Positions 43,300 through 55,811 are shown, counted from the first letter of the stretch. The stretch is DNA of 64,000 nucleotides from Vanessa cardui (GCF_905220365.1 NC_061151.1:4024197-4088196), one strand, 5' to 3'. Program-made: numbers and translations. Notes: generated from the letters alone by a model not told the origin.

Positions 43300-46200
43300 T
43301 TAAGAATATGGACATATCATAATTAAGACATAGTATATAAATGCTAACACAATATATGCTATTTTATATAATGAGTAAATATATAAAGGAAATATTGTAT
43401 AATGGGCTATCTTGAACCAAAACTGTTTCTTCAACGTGTGCGTATTGCTAATTTCTTCTTTAGCGATATATTTCAGTACTCCATAGCACCAAAGGAAGAC
43501 CATTTTCTTCATATCTACAGACGACATATCACAGTTATATAATAGCTTGTCTGTGGGCGACATCTTGTTGTAAAGTGAGAGAGTATTCCCGTCGTGGAAC
43601 ACCCAGTCGTTGGTCGTGAAATACACGAACACTGAAGTGAGGGTGTCTGCTAATTTGTATACCTTGAAAAATCTGGAACAGAGTAATATTTTGGGTAAAG
43701 TAGTGTATGTAAATTCTATTCAAGGTCAGAGCATATTTATGGCAATTATATGCTCTGACCTGAAAATAGGTCTATAACGAAAAAGGAGGCCTTTTCGTTA
43801 TAGACTTATTCGATTATGTGATTTCATAGATTCAAAAATAAGACGATTATTTTTTGCGGGAATCCTTGGCATTTCTGACTCTAACTCCGAGACTGAGGTA
43901 GAGTGCCGAGTAGTCCGTCCATTGCTCCAGAGACAACGATTTCTTGCCCCTTGATCCTCAAATACGTGTCCGTACTCAAGTCACGATTTAATTAGATGAA
44001 ATCAAAATTTACTCTGGTCTAAAGTGGGGGAATGGTTAGAAAAACTTCTTATAAAAACAAGTACAGTGCCTTAGATATCTCAAGTAGCGAAAACAGAGTA
44101 AACCACGCACACTGCAGGTAAAGAAGAAAAACATTGAAGAAGAATAGAGCAAGGACAAGAACGGCGAGTAGAGTAACGCTTACACTAGGAGATTTCATTG
44201 TGTATAGGCCTTAGAGTTAGCCTAGTAGGACGATAAGCTCCAACAAGATACAACCCTCAGTGACACTAGCCAGAATGCCGAAGATAGGGAAATCTCCATC
44301 GCATCTGTATTTAAACTCAACAAGAGTGAGGAGCGATCGCTGTTACTGGAGGCGGTGATGACGAGTATAATGATTTGTAACGTAGGGCTCACTCCGGGAT
44401 ATTCCTTGTGCATATGCTGGTCTTAGAGTTAGCCAAGACCATAAGCTCCGACAAGATACAACCTTAAGATCCAACCCTCGATGTTTGCTGGAATCTCGAT
44501 CTTAGTCGAAGGTTGTGTGGATTAGATCATAATGGATAACGTTACACATACCTTGGTTTCTTTCCCATCAATACGCTGCATCCGTCAACTATAAGAGCCG
44601 GTATATAATGTAACAGCCATGATAAAATGACATAAATAAATTTGCATCGAGTCTGAACAACAAAGCGATACCAAATTGCTTCATTTGCCGGTAACTTGAA
44701 TTGTGATTTGTACGTTACGTCTCTCAATTGCCCTGAAAATTATAAAAATACACATTTTTCATATAAGAATGAAAGTAGAGGTAATATTTATATATTTATT
44801 TCTTTTCCGAGGGTGGTTGGCGTGAATTTAATGAAGATTTATTAATTATACTTAGATTATAAATGAGGAAGTTGGAAGGGCGAATGTTTTATATAATCAA
44901 TCTCGATTGAGCTGAACGGATCCAAAATTAAATTGACATAGGTCTAAAATGGATTAAGCAAAACCACTTAACACAAGTGATACTATTAAACGCCCCTCCT
45001 CTGGTGAAGCCAGGGTCGAATTAGTTGTATTCGTATATAAATGTTGCTATCCATAAATACCTTCGATCGAATTCCATGATTTCAAGATATCATTAAAAAG
45101 TATTCTTACCCCACTTCAAAGGATTTCTTTTCCCAGAAATTGCGTATATGTTAATTTTCTTGTCGCCTTTTGTGAATCTCTCATATGTTTCCCAAGCAGC
45201 TGCTATTATAGCGTTATTAACTAAATCGACGGGTGTTATATCCAAATTTATTGCATCATTTGCTATGTATGTGTGTGTAACTCCCATGTAAGGTCCAAGT
45301 ATCATCTATAAATAGTTTTATATACATTATTGTGCCTTCGGATATGGGATAAGTTTATTTGATATCAGTGATACAATATAGTTGTTAATTTTTGTATTCG
45401 TACATGTGTCTGAGCTCTAAAACAAGAGCAGATACAAAACCAACAAGTGATCATTATAAAAAATTAAGTAATGTAACAGTAGTTTTAATTATATTTACCC
45501 CGCTCGGTCCAAATGCATTTTTTGCATCGACCCATCCAGGAGTCGGTTCCTCAAACGCGGCTATCACTGCAAATTAACAATTTAACAATCAAACTCAAAT
45601 ATCGTTATTCAATATAATACCGTTATTGATTTTCGAAATTCTATCTATTGTTTTATTAACAAACTTAAAGGGTGTTTTCTGATTTCTCAGGAATGTACGT
45701 TTACAATGACGAGCCAACAAACAGCCTGATCGCTTCAATTCATTTTTTATTTTCAAAACTAATGGGATACCCCATTAGCAAACCCATCTCATATTATTTT
45801 GTTTCCTATAAATGATTTTTGTAAGCAAGGAAGAAACCTTGATCAAAAATAGACCCCTGAGGGATCCCTTACATTTACAGGAAATAATTGAAATGCGTTT
45901 GCATGCTAAAACTAAGATGTCATGTCATAAAATTGCAGATTTTTGCTTAACATTTTTGTATATAGAAGAAAATTATTTATTAGTATTTTCCAGATTTAAA
46001 ACAGTTTTAAAACAAATACCAGTAATGTTAGAAGGTATTGTTTTTCTTTTTTTTGTTCTGTAGTAAATTTAATAATTGTATTAACTTAAAAATTAACTAA
46101 CATGACTGTATTTTTTTAAATGTTGAAAAAGAGTAACTACTGATTTTCTTGCCGGTTCTTCTCGGTAGAATCTACTTTCCGAACCGGTGGTAGCTTCACT

Positions 46201-49200
46201 TAATTGTTAAATGACGATTCAAAAGTGCTTGTAAAAGCCCACTTGAATAAAGTATACTTTGATTTTGATTTTGATAAAAAAGTCAAAAGTCGTGGACAAA
46301 GAACATATTTGAAGAGAAGGCTTAAAGTTGCTTTTTAAAAACTAATAAAATCAATGAATCATATAGTATACATACCTATAGCGGGTCGCACGATACAAAT
46401 AGGCAGTTCTCTTGCCTGGCGCCTTATAAGATCTTCGGTAACGGCTTTCGTGAAGGTGTAACTGTTCGGCCAATCTTGGGTGAGCCTATACAAAGAACCT
46501 CTCGTTTAAATTATTACACATACATATATGCCATAAATAATGTTTAATATTTATGTGTTAAAATTCCATCGCCTGGAAACTTTCACAAAGAGGATTTTGA
46601 ATTTCTCTTGCTTTCCTACTGGTTGGATTGTGTCAGGTTTCCAAACCAACTTTTATTTTCATGATTACTTCTATTACAAAATTTACGTTCAAAATGCTGT
46701 TGGCGGTGAATTTCGGAAAATACTTTCTTATAAAAAAATCTCGTACAAAATAAGCATACACTCTTTTTATACATATGTACATATATTAGGTAAAAAAATG
46801 TGCTCACGGAGTTATAATGTCAGTTAAAGTATCTTCAGGAAGACTCTCAGCAAGATTTATCAGCGCGTCAGGAGGTATAGGACTGTCGTAGAAGTCCTCC
46901 TTCACCTCACCTTTGACACGACTCCTTGTAGCGTTAGCGTAGGCTGTAGACACGTGAACTACCGACCTATGGATTATTATTCCTATTAAAAAAGTGCCTT
47001 TAAGTGTTTCAGCACTCATTATCCTTATTTTTGGTATTTCACACGAGGACGTGTGAGTTATCTTGATGACCGTGTTTCAGAAGCCATGTATTACTTTATC
47101 TGTTACTTAAAATATTAATACTATTGTCTTTCAAACGCTTGATTAAAAACAGTCCGTTTACAGTTATTGTATAGCTAGTTTCTCAAATCCCTTTGCATTA
47201 TATAGGGAATATTAATAAATGAGGGAATATCGAGTCGAGATGGCCCAGTGGTTAGAAAGCGTGCATCTTAACCGATGATTGCAGATTCAAATTCAGGCAA
47301 GCACCGCTGATTCATGTGCTTAATTTGTCTTTATAATTCATCTCGTGCTCAGCGGTGAAGGAAAACATCGTAAGGAAACCCGCATGTGTTTAATTTAATC
47401 GAGATTCTGCCCCATGTGCATTCCACCAACCCGCATTGGAACATCGTGGTTGAATATGTTGCAAGCCCTCTCCTTAATGGAGAGCAATGCAGCTGGCAAT
47501 GCAGCCGCTATCCATACCATATTTGTGCTACAGAAGAGGGCTATTCGCGCAATCTATAACCTAGGAGCTAAAGAATCGTTAAGGAATAAGTTTAAAGAAA
47601 TCAAGATATTGACTGTTGCTTCTCAATATATATTCTCTAATGTTATGTATGTACGAAAAAATATTAATGATTTCATGAGAAAATGTGATACTCATAACAT
47701 TGGTACAAGGAACAAACACAAACTTGTTACTCCTGTTACTCGACTGCGTAGAGTCAGTAACTCCTTTGTGGGGCAATGTATACGGTTTTACAACAGGATC
47801 CCAGAAAGCGTTCAAAATGCCTCTGTTGCCAAATTTAAAAAAATGTCACTGCTCACTCACCCTTCAAACCGGCACACAACAATACTGACTGTTATTTGGC
47901 GGTAGAATAACTGATGAGACCCGTTGGGGGAAACGTGTTCTAGAGTGGAGACCGCGTCTCGCCAAACGTAGTGTAGGACGACCTCGGGCACGGCGGTGTG
48001 ACGACTTACGCAAGACGGCTGGCAGGAGCTGGATGCGAGTAGCCCAAGAACGATCTCAGTGGCGTGCAATGGAAGAGGCCTATGTCCAGCAGTGGACGGA
48101 AATGGGCTGATGGATGGATGGATAACTGATGAGTGGGTAGTACCTACCCAAACCACCACCAAGTAACACACATTGATTCAAACACAGGAAAAACAGGATA
48201 TACTTTGCAAGTATGTCTCATCCATTACGTACTTGATATTCGCGCAAGATTTGGCAAACTTCAGCATCTCCCTCGTCCCGCGGATGTTTATCAAGGTCGC
48301 CGTTTTGATAGTTTCAGCAAAATTGACGCTAGCGGCCGCGTGAAGTATCACATTTACCTGTACAAACCAATATTGAATAAATTTTGTATATTTTAAGAAA
48401 CCGTGCCGCTGCGGACAAAACCGAAGAAAAAAAAGATCTAAATATTCGGGTCTTATATGATATTACTTTTTGTTCCATTTACTGTCGAAACCCTTGGCTT
48501 TTAGACTAGTTGTGAAAAAAGCTTCATCAAAAGTATAACACCTCTCCTTGTTACCTGCACTGGTGACAGAAGGGGTTCGTTTTTTGCCCAGAGGATCGGA
48601 ATTGCGATTCAACGGGCAATACTGCTAGCTTTCTTGCTACCATTCCAGAGGTCAAGATTTATATAGTAACTAGTATTAGTTCATATTTTTATATGTAGTA
48701 TTACGAGAGTACCCTTAGCCTTCAGTACGGTGTTATGACATTTGATTCTATATCATAATTTATATCACATTGCTATTGCATATTATGAATATAGCAGGGG
48801 CTATTGAATTTACTTTATTATATATTATTATTGTAAATAATTGATCAATAATTTGTAAAACTGTATTTAATATTTTTTATATGGCATAGCATTAAATACT
48901 GGCATGTAACACTATTTCTTATTTTAAATATGATTGAGCTGTCATTACAAAACAATTGGATGATAGCGGGGCATTCTAACAAAAGATATTGTAAAATAAG
49001 AGATTGAAGCATTATTGTAAAACGATAATATTATTTTGACCATCCCGAACTATTGAAATTACAATAGTATTAGTATGTAATTATGTATTTACTAGTATTT
49101 AATGTTATTAATTCTTATGTTAATAAAAAAAATATTTTGTGTATTGAAAAAGAACCCTTATTTACTTATTGTATTCACTCTCTTCCCATCTCCATCTATC

Positions 49201-50490
49201 CGTCAAGGTGGTCACAGAGAATTTTTTAGAGATTTTTGCAAATTGTTTCAAAACAACTTTCTACTGTGAATAAAGAGACATGTGAACAAAAATGTAACTA
49301 AAGAATTAAGTTGATTTTTAAATAGTTAATATTTTATTAACGCTTTAGTATTGGTGCCCATTTCCTGTTCCTTGCCAATGGCCTTTTGCTTGTCAACTTA
49401 TAAAAGCATGTGATCCTGCATATGATCTATTCAGTTAATTCTTTTGATTCAAACTATTCATCATTATAATCAATCGTACCTCATTGGTAAGCGTATTCCA
49501 TGTATCTTCATCAATACCAAGATTAATATCTGAGACGTCGCCTTCAATACCCACGATTTTGTCCACGAAACTAGGTTTTTCATTGCGAAGAATTTTAAAT
49601 ACCTGAAATTTTTTTTAATATAAAATTCAATTCTTATTTTAGGCAAACATGGTATTGATTACGTTTTGTTAGTTTTGCTAGCTACCGATATAAAGGTCAG
49701 TATGACAAGATTACGCGACTAAGGAACATTATATACCTATAGTATAATAGCTCACAAGCAAAGTAACGAATAATTAAGGTCTAATTAATGTTTATGTAGA
49801 GAGAGGACTTTTTCGAAATATTCTTAAATGAATTAATTTGAAGACAGCTAAATGTAATGCATGAAATTTGATAAATAAAATTTAACCTACCGGATTCTCT
49901 AAAATTTTATTAACTCTTTCTGAAACGCTTTTTCCTTTCTTCGGTCGCACCAATATATACAGTTTTCTTATGTTCGCTGAACTAGAAATAAATGATACAT
50001 AAAATGATAATTACACCATTCACTGTCCTCGGTACAAGAACTGTCAAATTGGATTTGCCAGCAGAACCGTGGAAACTGCTGCCATATAAGGCCCCTAGAC
50101 GAAGAGGTTTATTTTTTTTATAAAAAATCCAACATATAGATTCCTAGTGCTCAAAGATGGATTCACACACTCAATTATAGTTTTTAGAAATTATATGTGC
50201 CAGTCTGAAACTCAATGATTATTAAAGAGATAGTTTCGTGATCACTTTGATATGTTTAAGTTTACAGTCTCGGAAATAGTGGCATTTAAACTTACATTGC
50301 AATGTTTATTTGGTACATACCGCATCAATTTCTCGATCAGCTGTTTGCCGATGAAGCCCGACCCACCCGTGACGAACACCACAGCATCATCATAAAACTT
50401 CTGCACTTGAGAATCGCCGCTTAAAATGGCTTCGTTCAAGAGTTTTCTTCTTTCCAATGACTGTTCTTCAATTGCTATTTCTGGATTCAT
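43300..50490 (-). CDS. FAR-C: fatty acyl-CoA reductase, complete
   Basis: Close paralogue of FAR-B on the other strand, same predicted reaction. Exons from the start: 50321-50490, 49891-49981, 49480-49602, 48233-48357, 46808-46966, 46376-46485, 45499-45566, 45110-45305, 44552-44732, 43300-43672. The CDS is 1596 nt, 531 residues. The first nine exons have exactly the FAR-B lengths; the last is 6 nt longer. TGGSGFIG, HAAAS, HVSTAY and catalytic YTFTK are intact and all splice borders are GT-AG. It differs from B in the N-terminus (MNPEIAIEEQSLERRK) and in VDGCSVLM where B and D have VDSLCVLM. Intron 4 (46967-48232) has swollen with a SINE, a CR1-like coding piece, family B and an RTE tail. FAR-B lies tail-to-tail 4.3 kb away and FAR-D follows head-to-tail upstream. 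Confidence 0.96.
43673..44551 (-). other. FAR-C last intron, homologous to that of FAR-D
   Basis: Blocks such as AGAATAGAGCAAGGACAAGA and ACGGCGAGTAG match 60290-60320 in the FAR-D last intron. No repeat family or other gene was seen. The shared intron sequence supports a fairly recent C/D duplication. Confidence 0.65.
46107..46277 (+). mobile_element. LINE 3' end in a FAR-C intron
   Basis: Full tail block: TTGAAAAAGAGTAACTACTG, CTTGCCGGTTCTTCTCGG, CCGAACCGGTGGTAGCTTCA, GACGATTCAAAAGTGCTTG, and a TTTGATTTTGATTTTGAT end. Antisense to FAR-C. Confidence 0.65.
47231..47487 (+). mobile_element. SINE-1 in FAR-C intron 4, tail lost
   Basis: Head GAGTCGAGATGGCCCAGTGG, complete body to GTGGTTGAATATGTTGCAAG, ending at CTCTCCTTAATGGAGAG and fused to a retrotransposon coding piece. 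Confidence 0.72.
47488..47850 (+). mobile_element. CR1/Jockey-like C-terminal coding relic
   Basis: An open frame reads LQKRAIRAIYNLGAKESLR, then KEIKILTVASQYI, RNKHKLVTP, RLRRVSNSF, GQCIRFYNRIPESV. This is the conserved tail after the RT of CR1/Jockey-type elements. The frame is open for about 120 codons, so the insertion is not very old. A scrap of the same region is at 55886-56095. Confidence 0.65.
47851..48170 (+). mobile_element. family B 3' half, split by an RTE insertion
   Basis: CACTCACCCTTCAAACCGGC up to ATAACTGATGAG (47907-47918), then resumes after the RTE with ATAACTGATGAGTGGG (48122 on) and GTACCTACCC. Confidence 0.7.
47919..48121 (+). mobile_element. RTE LINE 3' end with target-site duplication
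   Basis: The translation ends WRPRLAKRSVGRPRARR, RKTAGRSWMRVAQERSQW, RAMEEAYVQQWTEMG, then stop, the C-terminus of an RTE element, followed by a (TGGA)n tail. A perfect 12-bp duplication, ATAACTGATGAG, flanks it at 47907-47918 and 48122-48133. It is 5'-truncated to about 200 bp, as is common for LINEs. Confidence 0.88.
48358..49479 (-). other. FAR-C intron 3 with a transposon-like repeat
   Basis: Parts of 48700-48790 and 48940-49060 recur inverted at 56040-56135 and 55812-55922. The middles differ. No coding region was seen. Confidence 0.6.
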
Positions 50491-50675
50491 TTTTTTGAAT
50501 TTCTCAAATAGAATTAATTATTTTGCTAAGTTAATGACAATGGTTACAATACCTAAGGTAATCTCAAAACACCCACAATATGTTAAAACTCTCTTTAAGG
50601 AGATTCTAGAGAGTATTTTACTTCTGCAGGTCTAGCACTTACAACAAGAAGTTGATATATGAATTAGAATTTATA
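50491..50675 (-). promoter_or_regulatory. FAR-C promoter and 5' leader, conserved in FAR-B
   Basis: On the minus strand TATAAATTCT (50666-50675) is followed by ATCAACTT, CTCTCTAGAATCTCCTTAA, TTGAGATTACCTT and TAACCATTGTCATTA, the same order as upstream of FAR-B. The TATA-like box is 185 bp from the ATG against 135 bp in FAR-B. Confidence 0.5.
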
Positions 50676-52419
50676 GCAAGTGCATATAGTTCAAATAATT
50701 CTAAAGTAAATACATAATTTTATTAATATTTGTTCATTTATTTAAAATATATTCAAATGCTAATATAATCGACCTATCGTTATAAATAATAAATAGACTT
50801 TAATTAAAAATCAATCTATTTCAAATACAAATTCCGAATGAAGTGCATATGTGCTTTTGTGTCTGAGACTGAGTTTTCTCCGATCATGTTGGATTCGCTA
50901 ACTCCTCGGATGAGAGTATGGGAGGAATCCACCTCTGTCTGTAATAAAACACATGATATCACGAAGCAGTTCTCAGGATCGGATGTAGGGAAGGGCAACC
51001 AGGGCAACTGCACTGGGGCCTGAATAAATAAATGATCTTATCAATCTATAATATGATTGTAAAGGTTTCCACGCTCCTGTTGGTCTAGGGCCTCCACTAC
51101 TCTGTGGTCCCAAGGCCAGACCTTTAAATGCGACTGCGACTTTGCATAAAGAAGAAGAAATAGCAGAACAAATGAAGATTTTGCTTATCAAACAGAAAAA
51201 TGACTGACGTTATGTACCAGATACTATATGTATTTCAAACTTAGATGAATTCCTTGACTGTAAATCAAGTTACGATGCGACAGAAAATCAGCAAATCATC
51301 AGATTTCCGTGATTAAAGAGTGAAATTACGCTGGGCATTACGAAAAGCGATCCATGTCTCATGGACCTAGTGACGTTATTTTTCTGTTTCAATAAAACTT
51401 GTTTGAAAAAATGTGTCCTTATTTTGGAATTGTTTTATTTTTAAAATTACTACCATTAATGAGGACTACAACGCTACAACCTAAAGGCCGGCAACGCAAT
51501 TGCAAGCCCCGCGGTATTGCAGATGTCCATGGGCGGTGGTAACCACTTTCCATGTCCAGGCGCTTCTGCTCGTTTGCCCCCTATAACATTTAAAAAAAAT
51601 ATTGGTTTTATAAAGGGACTATGTTGTATATGTTTTGGAGCAATAAAGGTGAAATTACCAATCGTGTATGATAGTGAACTATTTATATAGTTAATTAAAA
51701 ATAGTGAAGTATTATCACCAAACAATTGTGTATCACAAATTACTTTAAAATGAATATCATTTATATCAGAAATAGAAAAAAAAACCCAAAATGTGTCTTA
51801 GTGGAACACCTATTTTTAGCATATATTCAGAAGATTTTATTCCATTAGTGAAAACTTGTTGAATTATTTCACCTATGTTCAAAGTAACAAGATTAGAATT
51901 AAATATTAATTCAATATAATTGAGCTTAGGGATATAGAAACGGTGCGCGTTCTACACAATCAAATGCTTTATAGATATCACAGAGTACTCCAATAACATA
52001 CTGTAATTTTTTCAAGCATCGTAAATATTTTAAGAAGTTCTATTCCGGCATCAGTTGTCCTACTGTCGACCTCTCGTAAAAATGAATTTCTCAGTATAAA
52101 CATTAAAATATACCTATATCGAAATGGGTATATTTTAAATTTTTTTACAATATTTTTTAAAATATTGTCTTGAAAGAGGAGGGTATAAAAATAGTCCTGT
52201 AATTATTCATAACTGGATCGCTTCTGTTTTAAAGTCTTTAAAAGATACAAAAAATTACGACGTTTTAACAAACCCCTGAACAAACTCTTCTTAAAAATTA
52301 CTGCTATATACGGAGCAAATTTATATATGATGTTTTTATTTCAAATTTTCTAGCATCATAAAATGATTTAATTTTAAAAATTACATTAAATTATAAAAAT
52401 GATAATACATCTTTATTCA
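50676..52419. other. gene-free stretch
   Basis: Mostly AT-rich. Short patches such as GATGTCCATGGGCGGTGGTA (51520s) may be repeat fragments. No coding region supported. Confidence 0.4.
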
Positions 52420-52439
52420 TTAAAAAGAGATTAAATAGG

Positions 52440-52800
52440 GCAGTTCAGTTTGAAGGTCATATTCAAATTTGAGGGGCATCAGAGGGTATTTGTCGTGGAC
52501 TGCGGCGACACTTCTCGCGTGCGATCCGCCTTGGGAGCTCCGGCGGAGGCGGAGATGCTCGCGGAAGTGTACCGGATCTGAGTCGGGGCGAGGGACTGCG
52601 GCAACCATCCAGGGTCCGTGGAGATCGGGCAGATTAGGGCTCTAGCCCAGCAAACCCTGTTCTTCCGATGGGAGGAGGACCTGGGGTCTCCCAAGGTGGG
52701 CCTGGTGATAGTGGAGGCGATTCGTCCTCAATTGAGTATCTGGGTCAAGAGGAAGCACGGCACACAGTCGCACAATCGAACTTTGTTTGTAGTTAAGTTG
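52440..52800 (+). mobile_element. GC-rich R1/TRAS-like LINE C-terminal relic (tentative)
   Basis: An island clearly richer in GC than its surroundings. A plus frame at about 52618-52790 reads EIGQIRALAQQTLFFRW, EEDLGSPKVGL, EAIRPQLSIWVKRKHG. This recalls the C-terminal part of R1-clade retrotransposons, from memory and unchecked. No RT motif remains. Confidence 0.4.
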
Positions 52801-53044
52801 ATATGTTCCTTGAAATTGAGATTTTTATCTATAATTATGCCCTGTTACTTTGTACAATCCACTGACGTTATATTAGGACATTGATAAATAGATTGTGTTT
52901 GTAAATTACAGTTGTGAGCTTTAATGGTTATATGTAGATTTGGTTTTGACGCAGAAGTAATTGACTAAGTAATAATATTAGTGTTTGAGGTATTAAGGGG
53001 GAGCGTGTGAACATAAAGCCTACATTTAAGATTTCATTTATTTA

Positions 53045-53830
53045 TTAATCCAGTTTGTGCCATATGCTCAAGTTCAAGCCTAGAATCTGCATCAGTATTT
53101 CAGTATCGTCAGCAAAAGATACAATTTTAGCATTTGGGATATCAAGGTTACATAGATCATAGTTAAATACAAAAAACATAGTAGGACCTAAAATGCTTCC
53201 TTGTGGAACGCCGTAATGGATCGGTAATTCATCACTATTACTTCTATCTATCCCGACTACCTGTGAGCGATATGTTAAATAATTTTTAAAAAGTTCTAAT
53301 TGTAGTCCCCTAACACCTACTTTTTCAAGTTTGACTAAGAAAGAGTTTATTGGAATGGTGTCGAATGCCTTCATAAGATCCAGAAATACAGTAAGAGTCT
53401 TTTTATTTTGATCTAGATTCTGCACGATATGATTAATGAAATTTAGAACAGCGTCATTATTAGGTTTATTTTTGCGAAAGACAAATTGTTATTTTGATAG
53501 CAAATTAAAATTTTCGAGGTATTTGACTAGTCTATTATTAACGATACGTTCGAGTACCTTAAATAGGGCATTCAGAACTGCGATAGGTCGGTAACTATTA
53601 GCAAAGCATCCGTCAGATCCTGGATAAATGACAGACTTTTTAAGTGAGGTAGGAAATACATCAATCTTATAGCAAAGGTTAAATATGAGACACAAAATGG
53701 GAGCTAGAATGGTTGAATATTTCTTTAGAAACGAGGATAATATGCCATTCCAACCAGTAGTATTAGAACGCAGGGAATTTGTAACAGTAGTGATTTAATT
53801 AGAGTCTGTATGATCCAGAACTAAAGATGA
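53045..53830 (-). mobile_element. non-LTR reverse transcriptase relic
   Basis: Minus-strand frames read NSYRPIAVLNALFKVLERIV, then after one stop codon near 53489 LTVFLDLMKAFDTIPINSF, HYGVPQGSILGPTMF and SFADDTEIL: the classic RT blocks 2-5 of Jockey/CR1-type elements, with the catalytic F/YADD box present. It is truncated at both ends. Confidence 0.78.
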
Positions 53831-53976
53831 GGTCGCGTTGGTATCATTTGAGTTTTGCCGTTACGTTAGTATTTGGGTACTGTTACAGCTATTGATTATA
53901 TTATTTGCAAGTTCTTACCAATACTTAAAAAATATGCATATACCTGAGAACTTTATTTTCAAAAGAGAAATTTAAC

Positions 53977-54413
53977 TGAGAGTCGACATGGCCCAGAGGT
54001 TAGAACGCGTGCATCTTAACCGATCATTGCGGGTTCATACCCAGGCAATCACCGCTGATTCATGTGCTTAATTTGTCTTTATAATTCATCTCGTGTTCAG
54101 CAGTGAAGGAAAACATCATGAGGAAACCTGCATGTGACAAATTTCATAGAAATTCTGCCACATGTGTATTCCGCCAACCCGCATTGGAACAGCGTGGTGG
54201 AATATGTTCCATACCTTCTCCTCAAAGGGAGAGGAGGCCTTTAGCCCAGCAGTGAGAATTTACAGGCTGTTGTTGTTGTATACATTATTTTAGCAGCTGT
54301 GTGGAATATGTTCCAAACCTTCTCCTCAAAGGGAGAGGAGGCCTTTAGCCCAGCTGTTCTGTTCTTAGCCCAGTTGTTCTGTTGTTGTTGTATACATTAT
54401 TTTAGCAGCTGTG
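53977..54413 (+). mobile_element. SINE-1 with tandemly duplicated end
   Basis: Full-length sense copy (53977-54278, head GTCGACATGGCCCAGAGG, tail TTGTTGTTG). The tail and flank are then duplicated: GTATACATTATTTTAGCAGC occurs at 54278 and again at 54390, 112 bp apart, with GGAATATGTTCCAAACC and the GGGAGAGGAGGCC block between. Confidence 0.75.
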
Positions 54414-55015
54414 TAGGAGAGTGTTTAGTTTTGGCTGTATTAGTTACTCGCTTTAAGGTGTCCCTTTGGATTATGGCTTGCTTTATCAATTTCTTGCAAG
54501 TCATATGATCTTTTGACTTTACATTAAATTACAAGATATTAAATTATTTTAGTATTCATTCAAAAGAAATATCATAATGTGCATTTGGATCTTGTTTCGT
54601 CATGTTATCTTTAAAACAGTTTAATTTATCATCCGTTACTGGCCTCTATATTTTTTTTATTTGTAATTAAAAGGAAATCATTTGACCAGAGTGGTTAGAA
54701 GTTAAAGTATTTATAATTGTTAATTAATTTAAATTGTTTATATTTGACAGAACACATTAATTACAATACATTATATATATTTACAAAACAAATTATCAAC
54801 ACAGGTAGAAGTCTTGTTGCTTGGAGTAAATGTTACTTGCGTTTCATACGACATTACATCTACATATATAATTAAGATCTGATAACGAGGTCTTCATTTA
54901 CCTCTGGGAGCGTTCAAGTATGACGTAACGCAATTTTTGAAGATTTTTGAGCTCCCCGTCCCTCCCCCTCCCCCTTTAACGCACCGTAATTTTTTTCGGT
55001 ATGCTCCCGAGGATG
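54414..55015. other. gene-free stretch
   Basis: AT-rich. A C-rich run of about 20 bases (near 54955-54975) is the only notable feature. Confidence 0.4.
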
Positions 55016-55203
55016 AAAGGGTGAGTGAGCCAGTGTAACTACAGGCACAAGGGACATAGCATCTTAGTTCCCAAGGTTGGTGGCGCATTGACGATGTAAT
55101 TAATAGTTAATATTTCTGACAGCGTCATTGTGATTGGGGATGGTGACCACTTACCATCAGGTGGCTCATATGCTCATCCGCAAAGCTATTACATAAAAAA
55201 AAG
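55016..55203 (-). mobile_element. family B copy, 3' part missing
   Basis: AAGGGTGAGTGAGCCAGTGT through CTTACCATCAGGTGGCTCAT to a poly-A end. Confidence 0.7.
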
Positions 55204-55249
55204 TTATTGCCATTGAAAAATACAAATAAAAATTAATTCAGTTAACGTC

Positions 55250-55639
55250 ACTACATAGTATAAAACAAAGTCGCTTACCGCTGACTAACTGTCCCTTTGT
55301 ATGCGTAGATTTTTAAAATAACACAACAGATTCAATTATCTGGCTGAAAAAAAAATTGCGTCATGAATTTTCACTTACCAAACATAACATAACAAAAAGA
55401 AATAATATTTACTAGGTACATGTTATGAAACAGAGTCCCCGGGCGCGTCTGTATGTTCGCGAAAAACTACTGAACGTATTTTGATGCGGTTTTCACTAAT
55501 TGATAGAGGGATTCATAAGGACGATTCGGGTATATCGTTTATTAAGGTTTTTGTGTAAATAAGTCGAAAAACATATAATGAAAAGGTAAAAATATAAAAA
55601 AAAGACTTTGTCTACCTGCGCGAAGTCGGTACGGTCTAG
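55250..55639 (+). mobile_element. Lep1-type Helitron-like element(s)
   Basis: A start at 55250 (TCACTACATAGTATAAAAC) and a separate stretch with ATTTTGATGCGGTTTTCACT end in GCGCGAAGTCGGTACGGT then CTAG. Either one diverged element or two joined. Confidence 0.55.
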
Positions 55640-55811
55640 TAATTTGTATATATGAAAATACTAATGATTTATTTGGACTATTTATGGTACTCTGGCAACG
55701 TCAGGCTGGAAGCTTGAGCGAGGTCTGTCAAATTGACGTAATGAGCACGTGACATCCGCGGTGTCCTTGATGAGGGAACGCCTACTTGGAAACATGGCGA
55801 TATGGCAGTAG

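Noticed and set aside
44222..44413. 63-codon open frame in the FAR-C last intron
   Set aside because: Inside an intron whose sequence is shared with FAR-D, where the frame is not kept.
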